Source: Candidatus Rokuibacteriota bacterium (GTDB lineage: Bacteria > Methylomirabilota > Methylomirabilia > Rokubacteriales > CSP1-6). Taken from it: a stretch of 16,689 bases of DNA. The position numbers were made by a program, and so were the translations under genes. The stretch is taken from the NCBI GenBank assembly GCA_003220195.1, contig QHRT01000096.1, positions 1,089 through 17,777 on the forward strand, read 5' to 3'. The notes below the pieces were generated by a model, which saw only the letters and a program-made list of their open reading frames with translations, was not told the origin of the DNA and searched no databases. This document shows positions 8,303 to 14,941 of this stretch, piece after piece. Every line of letters starts with the position of its first letter. Position 1 is the first letter of the stretch.

Positions 8303-9187
8303 GTGACCGTGTTCGGCATTCCGACGCAGGCGCTGTTCGGCCAGCTCCTGATCGGGCTCATCAACGGCGCGTTCTACGCGCTCCTGAGCCTGGGGCTCTC
8401 GGTGATTTTCGGCTTGCTGAACATCATCAACTTCAGCCACGGCGCGCAATACATGATGGGCGCGTTCGTCGCATATTTCGCGCTCCAGTGGGCGGGCCTC
8501 GGCTACTGGTGGTCCTTGCTGCTGGCGCCGATCGTCGTCGGGCTCATCGGCATGACGATCGAGCGGACGATGCTGAAACGCCTGTACCACCTCGATCATC
8601 TGTACGGGCTCCTGCTCACCTTCGGTTGCGCCCTCGTGATCGAGGGCGTCTTCCGTCACGAGTTCGGCTCGTCGGGGTTGCCGTACACGATGCCGGCCGC
8701 GCTCACCGGCGGCTACAACCTCGGCTTCATGTTCCTGCCGACCTATCGGGCCTGGGTCATCGTCTTCTCGCTCGTCGTGTGTCTCGGCACCTGGTACGTC
8801 ATCGAGCAGACGAAGCTCGGCTCGTATCTTCGCGCCGCGACCGAGAACCCGGCGCTGGTCCAGGCGTTCGGCATCAATGTGCCGCGCATGATCACGCTCA
8901 CCTACGGCTTCGGCGTCGCGCTGGCCGCGCTGGCCGGCGTCCTGGCCGCGCCGATCTACCAGGTCAATCCGCTGATGGGCTCGAACATCATCATCGTCGT
9001 GTTCGCGATCGTCGTCATCGGCGGCATGGGCTCGATCATGGGATCGATCGTCACCGGGTTCGGGCTCGGCATGATCGAGGGTCTGACCAAGGTCTTCTAT
9101 CCCGAAGCGTCCAACACGGTCATCTTCGTGATCATGGCGCTCGTCCTGCTGGTACGGCCGACCGGGCTGTTCGGGCGCGCATCGTAG
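8303..9187 (+). CDS. livH: Liv/HAAT importer permease LivH
   Basis: A 294-residue inner-membrane permease, half of the translocation channel. The N-terminal GLINGAFYALLSLGLSVIFGLLNIINFSHGAQYMMGA region is the LivH family hallmark. Several hydrophobic segments follow, and GSYLRAATENPALVQAFGINVPRMI is the cytoplasmic loop that contacts the ATPases. The length is normal for the family (about 290). The start is a GTG at 8303; another in-frame GTG lies two codons on, and no strong Shine-Dalgarno is present, so translation may depend on coupling from livK, which ends 10 bases before. The second copy of the two-hairpin element separates it from livM. Confidence 0.94.
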   Translation: MTVFGIPTQALFGQLLIGLINGAFYALLSLGLSVIFGLLNIINFSHGAQYMMGAFVAYFALQWAGLGYWWSLLLAPIVVGLIGMTIERTMLKRLYHLDHLYGLLLTFGCALVIEGVFRHEFGSSGLPYTMPAALTGGYNLGFMFLPTYRAWVIVFSLVVCLGTWYVIEQTKLGSYLRAATENPALVQAFGINVPRMITLTYGFGVALAALAGVLAAPIYQVNPLMGSNIIIVVFAIVVIGGMGSIMGSIVTGFGLGMIEGLTKVFYPEASNTVIFVIMALVLLVRPTGLFGRAS

Positions 9188-9209
9188 GGACATGGTGGGG
9201 AAACCGTTG

Positions 9210-9280
9210 TCGAGGAGCGCGTCCGGCTGGGCCGGCGCGCTCCGACCGTTGGGGGTGTCGGGGGCCATTTCTGGGCCCCT
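9210..9280 (+). repeat. Two-hairpin intergenic repeat, copy B (livH-livM gap)
   Basis: It starts 22 bases after the livH stop with TCGAGGAGCGC (9210-9220), identical to copy A. Hairpin 1: GGAGCGCG (9214-9221) pairs with CGCGCTCC (9236-9243), continued inward by CCGGC with GCCGG around loop TGG, with T9222 bulged: 13 pairs in all. Hairpin 2: GGGGCC (9261-9266) pairs with GGCCCC (9274-9279) around a seven-base loop. A competing G-run lies at 9251-9255, as in copy A. The livM start is 10 bases downstream, so the structure could influence livM translation. Confidence 0.7.
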
Positions 9281-9290
9281 GACGTTCTAG

Positions 9291-10271
9291 ATGGCCGGCG
9301 CCGCCACCGGCTACGTCGCCACCGCCGAAGTCCCGGCCGCGCAGGTGCTCCGGCACCAGGCAATCGGCTTCGTCGTGATGGCGGGCTTCTTCGCCGCGGC
9401 GCCGTTCTTCGGCGTCTATCCGGTGTTCCTGATGAAGGCGCTCTGCTTCGCGCTCTTCGCGTGCGCCTTCAACCTCCTGATCGGCTACGTGGGACTCCTG
9501 TCGTTCGGCCACGCCGCCTTCCTGGGATCGTCCGGTTACGCGGCGGCGCACGCCGCGAAGATCTGGGGGTTCGCGCCGGAGGCAGCGATCCTGTTCGGGA
9601 CGATGGTCGCGTGCGCGCTCGGTATCGTGATCGGCGCACTCGCGATCCGGAGCCGCGGCATCTACTTCGCGAACATCACGCTCGCGTTCGCGCAGATGGT
9701 CTACTTCTTCTCCGTGCAGGCGAAGTTCACGGGTGGCGAGGACGGCATCCAGTCCGTGCCGCGCGGGACGCTCTTCGGCGTCCTCGACCTCAGGCAGACG
9801 ATGCCGATGTACTGGGTGGTGCTCGCGATCTTCCTGCTCGGGTTCGTGGTCCTCTATCGCGTCATCCACTCGCCGTTCGGCCAGGTGCTGAAGGCGATCC
9901 GGGAGAACGAGCCGCGCGCGATGTCGCTCGGGTACGCGCCCGAGCACTACAAGCTGATCGCCTTCGTGCTGTCGGCGACGCTGTCGGGTCTCGCCGGCGG
10001 GACCAAGGCGATCGTGTTCCAGCTCGCGTCGCTCACGGACGTGTACTGGACGACGTCGGGCGAGGTGGTGCTGATGGCGCTGCTCGGCGGCATCGGGACA
10101 GTCTTCGGACCGGTCGTCGGCGCGCTCGTCATCATCACGCTCGAGCACTTTCTGGCGCAGCTCGGCGCATGGCTGACGATCGTGCAGGGGATCATCTTCG
10201 TGATCTGCGTCCTGACCTTCCGTCGCGGCATCGTGGGGGAACTGGCGCGTATCATCCGGAAACCGCTCTGA
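9291..10271 (+). CDS. livM: Liv/HAAT importer permease LivM
   Basis: A 326-residue inner-membrane permease, the second half of the channel. FACAFNLLIGYVGLLSFGHAAFLGSSGYAAA is the LivM family hallmark, followed by IRSRGIYFANITLAFAQM and a FTGGEDGIQ loop. The ATPase-contacting loop is SPFGQVLKAIRENEPRAMSLGY, then a GLAGGTKAI segment. The size and hydrophobic pattern fit the family. The ATG is 10 bases after the second hairpin element, with no clear Shine-Dalgarno. It is the last gene of the importer cluster; the next gene downstream has different composition and its own strong ribosome binding site. Confidence 0.95.
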   Translation: MAGAATGYVATAEVPAAQVLRHQAIGFVVMAGFFAAAPFFGVYPVFLMKALCFALFACAFNLLIGYVGLLSFGHAAFLGSSGYAAAHAAKIWGFAPEAAILFGTMVACALGIVIGALAIRSRGIYFANITLAFAQMVYFFSVQAKFTGGEDGIQSVPRGTLFGVLDLRQTMPMYWVVLAIFLLGFVVLYRVIHSPFGQVLKAIRENEPRAMSLGYAPEHYKLIAFVLSATLSGLAGGTKAIVFQLASLTDVYWTTSGEVVLMALLGGIGTVFGPVVGALVIITLEHFLAQLGAWLTIVQGIIFVICVLTFRRGIVGELARIIRKPL

Positions 10272-10288
10272 TGTCCCGTTGATCTCCC

Positions 10289-10294
10289 AGGAGG
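10289..10294 (+). promoter_or_regulatory. Strong Shine-Dalgarno for the interrupted gene
   Basis: AGGAGG lies six bases before GTG 10301, the best ribosome binding site in the window. It decides the start of the interrupted gene and shows that the first 29 codons before the TAG belong to a real gene. Confidence 0.75.
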
Positions 10295-10300
10295 TGCATC

Positions 10301-10969
10301 GTGACAGACGCGAGCCACAAGGCGTGGAGCGTGAAGAGAGGCATCAAGGTGGGCTGGTTCCGGGCTTTCAAGGGCGTGTTCGACGGTTAGCTGTCGCGGC
10401 TCGAGGACCCCGAGTGGCGCGACGACGAGGATCCGGCATGGTGGTACAACGAGCGAGCGATTCTTAGCCTGTTCGCCGGCGCTGTTTGGAGGCAGCCGGG
10501 CGGGTGGGCCTTCGAGGAGTTTGCGTCGAGCAAGCGCCAACCTGGTGGCGCGGCCAGTCCACGAACATCCCTTGGGCGAAGCGACCTTCAGGTGTACATC
10601 GGAGGGCGCTACTATGACATCGAAGCCAAGCGCTGCGACCCATCCCTGAGCAGGAACGGCGACGCCATGGCGGTGATTCGAAAGGGCATGAACGCGGCTC
10701 TCGACGACATAAAGAGTATTCCGTATAACCGAGACAGCACCCGCGTCGGATTGGTCTTCGCTGCGCCCTGCATCGTCGATCACCGGTGGAATGAATGGCC
10801 GGTTCGTCTCCAGGCCTTGCTTGATGACCTGAGGCAATATCAGGCCAAGTATCGGTGCGGTCTCGCCCGGACGTTTCCCCCGTGGGGTGCCGGCATGAAG
10901 TACGAGGAGTCTAGCCGAACGTACATCTTTCCCGGAGCCGTGCTGCTCATGAGATCTGCCGGAGCGTGA
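10301..10969 (+). pseudogene. Interrupted gene with nuclease-like D-x12-ExK motif, in-frame TAG at codon 30
   Basis: One reading frame runs from GTG 10301 (AGGAGG six bases upstream) to the TGA at 10967-10969, broken only by TAG at 10388-10390. Before the stop it reads as protein (SVKRGIKVGWFRAFKGVFDG); after it comes LSRLEDPEWRDDEDPAWWYN, so the break appears to split a protein of about 221 residues. I do not recognise the family. Residues 94-110 (SDLQVYIGGRYYDIEAK) contain Asp95 followed by Glu108-Ala-Lys110, the spacing of a PD-(D/E)xK nuclease core; this is a pattern-based suggestion only. If translation restarts, the first in-frame GTG is 10592 (125 residues, which would lose Asp95). G+C is visibly lower than in the neighbours (30 of 60 bases at 10681-10740), with codons such as ATA, AGT and TAT that are scarce elsewhere, suggesting transfer. 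Alternatives are a decayed gene, an assembly error, or amber readthrough. Confidence 0.6.
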
Positions 10970-11160
10970 CGGGGATGACGAATCAATGGCTGCTGAGCTG
11001 AGCCGCTCTCGGGCAAGGCGCCAACGACGGCGCGTTCATGGACTCTCGCAAAACGCGGCCGCCGCCGGCTTGTTCCCTGGTTATCATTCGCCACCTCGTA
11101 GGCTCGCCGACCGATTGGACCACCGGGCGGTCCGATTCCGACGGGCGGAGGGAATTGCCA
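10970..11160. other. Gap of 191 bases upstream of the DUF433 gene
   Basis: I see no convincing gene here. An ATG frame at 11038 is in phase with the DUF433 gene, but its residues (MDSRKTRPPPACSL...) look non-coding and a better start lies at 11161. A -10-like TATCAT lies at 11082-11087 without a good -35 partner, and a palindrome lies at 11114-11136. Confidence 0.5.
11114..11136. promoter_or_regulatory. Palindrome upstream of the toxin-antitoxin pair, candidate operator
   Basis: GGACC (11117-11121) and GGTCC (11129-11133) form an inverted repeat with a seven-base spacer, extended by AT on each outer flank. It ends 24 bases before the DUF433 start. Toxin-antitoxin operons are commonly autorepressed at such palindromes, so this is a plausible operator. 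The assignment rests on position and symmetry only. Confidence 0.4.
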
Positions 11161-11415
11161 GTGGGTAAGTCCCACCAACAGTCGCAGCAGCGCTTCTCCC
11201 GCGACCCCAGGGTCTGTGGTGGCGAAACGGTGATCAAGGGGACGCGGGTCACGCTCCGAACGATCCTGGCAAGTCTCGCCGAAGGAGCGACGGTCGCGGA
11301 GATATTGAAGGACTTCCCGACGCTCACTGAAGACGACGTACGCGCAGTCATTGCGTTTGCAGCAGCGTCGGCACAGGAGGACCTTCCGACGAGACCCGTT
11401 CCGAGCTCGATGTGA
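11161..11415 (+). CDS. DUF433-family protein, probable antitoxin
   Basis: An 84-residue protein. Residues about 12-67 (SRDPRVCGGETVIKGTRVTL, then AEGATVAEILKDFPTLTEDDVRAVIAFAA) match the DUF433 pattern, a small helix-turn-helix-like domain frequently found as the antitoxin partner of PIN-like toxins. GTG 11161 is chosen because GGAGGG (11147-11152) lies eight bases upstream; an in-frame ATG at 11038 would add 41 residues of unlikely sequence. It ends six bases before the DUF5615 gene, the usual antitoxin-first order. It is likely a DNA-binding autorepressor acting at the palindrome at 11114-11136. Confidence 0.85.
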   Translation: MGKSHQQSQQRFSRDPRVCGGETVIKGTRVTLRTILASLAEGATVAEILKDFPTLTEDDVRAVIAFAAASAQEDLPTRPVPSSM

Positions 11416-11421
11416 AGCCGC

Positions 11422-11802
11422 TTGCGAATCAAGCTGGATGAGAATCTTCCGGCTGCTCTTGTCACGATCCTCACTGGCCTCGGTCACGTCGTCGACACGG
11501 TGGCCGACGAAGGTCTGCGCGGACGGTCGGACACCGATGTCTGGGAGGCAGCCCGGACGGACGATCGTTTTTTCATCACCCAGGATCTGGACTTTTCCGA
11601 CATACGGCGGTTTCCGCCCGGCGCTCATCCTGGGCTGCTGCTCATCCGTCTCCGGCAGCCTGGTCGTCGGGCTTTGACGGAACGAGTCCGTGCACTGTTC
11701 GAGCACGAGAATGTCGAGTCCTGGACCCGTTGCTTTGTCGTGGCGAGCGACATCAAAATCCGCATCCGCACTCCGCGAGCGCCTCGAGCGAAGGAGGGGT
11801 AG
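11422..11802 (+). CDS. DUF5615-family PIN-like protein, probable toxin
   Basis: A 126-residue protein with the DUF5615 (Mut7-C/PIN-like) pattern: MRIKLDENLP at the start, GHVVDTVADEGLRGRSDTDVW (21-41), then FITQDLDFSDIRRFPPGAHPGLLLIRL (51-77). Acidic residues that could bind metal, as in PIN ribonucleases, are Asp6, Glu7, Asp37, Asp39, Asp55, Asp57 and Asp60. Family members are paired with DUF433 antitoxins and are thought to act as RNA-cleaving toxins; activity here is inferred. It starts at a TTG (11422), because MRIKLDENLP is the conserved N-terminus and no other in-frame start fits. It follows the DUF433 gene by six bases. The rare TTG start could keep toxin output low relative to the antitoxin. 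Confidence 0.85.
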   Translation: MRIKLDENLPAALVTILTGLGHVVDTVADEGLRGRSDTDVWEAARTDDRFFITQDLDFSDIRRFPPGAHPGLLLIRLRQPGRRALTERVRALFEHENVESWTRCFVVASDIKIRIRTPRAPRAKEG

Positions 11803-11811
11803 CCGGAAGCG

Positions 11812-13421
11812 ATGGCGATGACGACCCCGTACGACAGCGGACTTCAACCCGGGCCGGCCAATCATCTCCCGCTCACCCCGCTCGGCTTTCTGTCGCGCGC
11901 CGCCACCGTGTTCCCCGGCAAGACCGCGGTGATCGACGGGGAGCGGACGTTCACCTACGCCGAATTCGACGCGCGCTGCCGCCGGCTCGCGTCCGCGGAG
12001 ACACGGTCGCCGTCATGGCGCCCAACGTGCGCGCGATGCTGGAAGCGCACTACGGCGTGCCGATGGCCGGCGCGGTCTTGAACGCGCTCAACTATCGGCT
12101 CGATGCGGAATCGATCGCCTTCATCCTGGAGCACGGCGAGGCGAAGCTCCTGATCACCGACCGCGAATTCTCGGACACGATCCGGGGAGCGCTCGAGCGG
12201 ATTCGCCGCAGGATCGCGGTCATCGACGTCGACGATCCCGCGTTCAAGGGCGGTGCACTGCTCGGCGAGAAGGACTACGAGCAGCTCCTGGACGAGGGCG
12301 ATCCGGAGTTCGAGTCACGCGAGCCGGCGGACGAATGGCAGCCGATCTCGCTGCTCTACACGTCCGGCACGACCGGGAACCCGAAAGGCGTCGTCTATGC
12401 CCATCGTGGCGCCTATCTGAACGCGCTCGGCAACGCGCTCACGTTCGGGCTCTCGTCGCGGTCGGTCTACCTCTGGACCCTGCCGATGTTCCACTGTAAC
12501 GGGTGGACCTACACGTGGGCGGTGACCGCGGTCGGCGGGACGCACGTGTGCTTGCGTCGTGTCGATCCCGGGTTGATCTTCCCCGCGATCGAGCGCCACC
12601 ACGTCACGCACATGTGCGGTGCGCCGATCGTGTTGACGACGCTCGTGCACGCGCCGGCCGGCGTGAAACGACGATTCGACCACGTCGTCGAGATCGCGAC
12701 GGGCGGCGCCGCGCCGCCGTCCGCGGTGATCGCCGCCATGGAGTCGATGGGATTCCGCGTCACCCACCTGTACGGCCTCACCGAGGTCTACGGACCGGCG
12801 ACGTACTGCGCGTGGCAGGAGGGCTGGGAGCAGTTGCCTCTCGACGAGCGCGCGGCTCTGATGGCGCGGCAGGGCGTCCGCTATCCGACGCTCGAATGCC
12901 TGATGATCGCCGATCCGGAATCGCTCGAGCCGGTGCCGAAGGACGGCCGTACGATGGGCGAGATCATGCTTCGCGGCAACACGGTGATGGAAGGCTACGT
13001 GAAGAACGCGGTGGCGACCGCCGAAGCGTTCCGCGGTGGCTGGTTCCACACCGGCGACCTCGCCGTCTGGCACCCGGATGGCTACGTCGAGATCAAGGAC
13101 CGGTCGAAGGACATCATCATCTCGGGCGGGGAGAACATCTCGTCGCTCGAGGTCGAAGAAGTGCTGTACCGTCACCCCGCGGTGATGGAAGCCGCCGTCG
13201 TCGCGCGCCCCGACGACAAGTGGGGCGAGACGCCGTGCGCGTTCGTGACGCTCAAGCCCGACGCCCCGGACGTGAGCGCCGCGGAGATCATCGCGTGGTG
13301 CCGCGAGCATCTCGCGCACTACAAGGCGCCCCGTCACGTCGCGTTCGGCGCTCTGCCGAAGACGTCGACCGGCAAGATCCAGAAGTTCCTCCTGCGCGAC
13401 CGCGCCCGCGACGTCGCGTGA
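11812..13421 (+). pseudogene. AMP-forming acyl-CoA synthetase, frameshifted near the N-terminus
   Basis: An ANL-superfamily fatty/carboxylic acid-CoA ligase of the AlkK/DmdB-like type, forming acyl-AMP and then acyl-CoA. The N-terminus (NHLPLTPLGFLSRAATVFPGKTAVIDGERTFTYAEFDARCRRLAS) is in one frame. From about 11991 homology continues in another frame as RGDTVAVMAPNVRAMLEAHYGVPMAGAVLNALNYR. Family comparison suggests seven or eight residues (3n+1 bases) are missing at the junction. Unshifted, the first frame stops at TGA 12079-12081. Everything after the shift is intact: P-loop LLYTSGTTGNPKG, LYGLTEVYG, GWFHTGDLAV, the DRSKDIIISGGENISS hinge and the A10 lysine in TSTGKIQKF (13374-13376). A downstream ATG at 12015 could start a protein lacking about 70 residues. 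It may be a genuine deletion or a sequencing/assembly error. The stop codon overlaps the start of the permease gene. Confidence 0.85.
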
Positions 13422-14854
13422 GTCCGCGCCTGCCGGCGGCAGGAGACACCGACGCCCGGCCGACGGGCTTCGTCACGAGCGTCTTCGGTCTGCGCGAGCG
13501 CGCGACGTCCGTCGCGACCGAGGTGCGCGCCGGCCTCACCACGTTCATGGTCATGGCCTACATCATCTTCGTGAACCCGATCATCCTCGGGTTCGTCGGG
13601 GTGCCCGGCCTCGACGGCAAGGGCTTGCCGTTCGCGCCGACGCTGACGGTGACCTGTCTCACGGCGGGAGTCCTGACGATCGCGATGGGCCTCGCCAGCA
13701 ACTATCCGTTCGCGCTGGCCCCGGGCATGGGGCTCAACGCCGTCGTCGCGTTCGAGCTGGTTGCCGGGCGCGGCCTCACGTGGCCGCAGGCGATGACCGT
13801 CGTGTTTCTCGAAGGCGTCGTGATCACCGTGCTGGTGCTGACGCGATTCCGCGAAGCGATGATGGACGCGGTGCCGCTCGGGTTGAAGCGCGCGATCTCG
13901 GTCGGCATCGGCCTCTTCATCGCGTTCATCGGGTTCTTCACCTCGGGCTTCGTCGTGAAGCCGGCATCCGGCCCGCTGCCGGTGGCGCTGGGCCCGATGA
14001 CCGGTCTGCCGATCGTCGTGTTCCTGATCGGGTTCATCCTGTCGGCGTGGCTGATGGCCCGGCGCGTGCGAGGCGCGCTCCTGATCGGCATCGTCGCGAC
14101 GACGGTGATCGCCGTCGTGCTCAACACGCTCCTCGCCGGCGGGAAAGGATTCCCGACGCCGGGCGCCGCGCAGATCCCGACGACGCTGATGGCCGTACCG
14201 GACTTCAGCACGTTCGGGCGGCTCGATTTCGGGTTCTTCGCGCGCGTCGGCGTCGTGACCGGAGTGCTCGTCACGTTCTCGATCATGCTGAGCGACTTCT
14301 TCGACACGATCGGCACGGTCGTCGGCGTGGGTGGACAGGCGGGGTTCCTGGACCGCGATGGGCGCCTGCCACGCGTCAACCGCGTGCTGCTCGTGGATTC
14401 GCTCGCCGCCGTCGCCGGCGGCTTCGCCAACAGCAGCAGCAACACGACCTACATCGAGAGCGCCGCCGGCGTCGCCGAGGGTGGGCGCACCGGCCTCGTG
14501 TCGATCGTCGTCGGGGTCCTGTTCCTCGCCGCGATGGGGTTCGCGCCGCTCGCTGCCGTGATCCCGGCGCAAGCCACGGCGCCCGCGCTCATCATCGTCG
14601 GGTTCTACATGATGTCGCTCGTGTCGGACGTCCCGTGGCAGGACTACGAGGAGGCGATTCCCGCGTTCGTCACCATGCTCGCGATGCCGTTCACGTGGTC
14701 GATCACGAACGGGATCGGCGCGGGCTTCGTCACGTACACCGCGATCAAGCTCCTGAACGGCAAGGCGCGGACCCTCTCGCCGATGGTCTACGTCGCCGCC
14801 GCGGCGTTCGTTCTCTACTTCGCGTTGCCGCTCATCGAACGCGTGGCGCGCTGA
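13418..14854 (+). CDS. NCS2-family (AzgA-like) purine-type permease
   Basis: A 478-residue inner-membrane permease of the nucleobase-cation symporter 2 family, AzgA branch (adenine/guanine/hypoxanthine transporters). Family landmarks: TTFMVMAYIIFVNPIIL, NYPFALAPGMGLNAVVAFELV, AISVGIGLFIAFIGF, LSDFFDTIGTVVGVGGQAG, the NSSSNTTYIESAAGVAEGGRTG signature and DYEEAIPAFVTMLAMPFTWSI. The many hydrophobic segments fit the family's 14-helix fold. The start is GTG 13418, overlapping the ligase stop as GTGA, which implies translational coupling; the same frame is open further upstream but only as a shadow of the ligase gene. The usual substrate would be a purine base, though coupling to a CoA ligase leaves room for another substrate. 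Confidence 0.93.
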   Translation: MSPRLPAAGDTDARPTGFVTSVFGLRERATSVATEVRAGLTTFMVMAYIIFVNPIILGFVGVPGLDGKGLPFAPTLTVTCLTAGVLTIAMGLASNYPFALAPGMGLNAVVAFELVAGRGLTWPQAMTVVFLEGVVITVLVLTRFREAMMDAVPLGLKRAISVGIGLFIAFIGFFTSGFVVKPASGPLPVALGPMTGLPIVVFLIGFILSAWLMARRVRGALLIGIVATTVIAVVLNTLLAGGKGFPTPGAAQIPTTLMAVPDFSTFGRLDFGFFARVGVVTGVLVTFSIMLSDFFDTIGTVVGVGGQAGFLDRDGRLPRVNRVLLVDSLAAVAGGFANSSSNTTYIESAAGVAEGGRTGLVSIVVGVLFLAAMGFAPLAAVIPAQATAPALIIVGFYMMSLVSDVPWQDYEEAIPAFVTMLAMPFTWSITNGIGAGFVTYTAIKLLNGKARTLSPMVYVAAAAFVLYFALPLIERVAR

Positions 14855-14872
14855 CCGCGCAGCTCCGGAGCA

Positions 14873-14893
14873 CGCCCGTGCGCTTGACGGGCG
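14873..14893. promoter_or_regulatory. Inverted repeat covering the -35 region of the aminotransferase promoter
   Basis: CGCCCGT (14873-14879) and ACGGGCG (14887-14893) are perfect seven-base complements around a seven-base loop. It lies 19 bases after the permease stop. It has no T-run, so it is a weak terminator candidate at best. Its right arm overlaps the TTGACG box, so it could be an operator. Confidence 0.35.
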
Positions 14894-14912
14894 CGCAGGC
14901 GGAGCCTACGGT
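14884..14912 (+). promoter_or_regulatory. Candidate sigma-70-type promoter for the aminotransferase
   Basis: TTGACG (14884-14889, five of six to TTGACA) and TACGGT (14907-14912, matching the most conserved TA...T positions of TATAAT) are separated by 17 bases. Transcription would begin near 14919, about 23 bases before the ATG. It is preceded by an 87-base gap, the longest non-coding stretch in this half apart from the island. Confidence 0.45.
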
Positions 14913-14941
14913 AGCCGCATCATCCCGACGGAGGCGCCGAC

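Noticed and set aside
6859..9268. Two long minus-strand open frames over livK and livH
   Set aside because: Both are shadows of clear Liv transporter genes, without domain-like sequence.
10840..11865. A 341-codon minus-strand open frame over the DUF433/DUF5615 pair
   Set aside because: The plus-strand genes match known families with good starts; the minus-strand product has no family-like features.
11985..12005. Programmed ribosomal frameshifting in the acyl-CoA synthetase
   Set aside because: No slippery heptamer or following pseudoknot is visible, and residues are missing at the junction, which a slip alone would not explain.
12503..13417. Upstream extension of the NCS2 permease frame through the ligase gene
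   Set aside because: The residues are an Arg-rich shadow; the natural N-terminus is at GTG 13418, overlapping the ligase stop.
13334..14572. A 412-codon minus-strand open frame opposite the permease
   Set aside because: It is rich in Arg, His, Asp and Glu, as expected for the antisense of hydrophobic codons, and shows no motifs.
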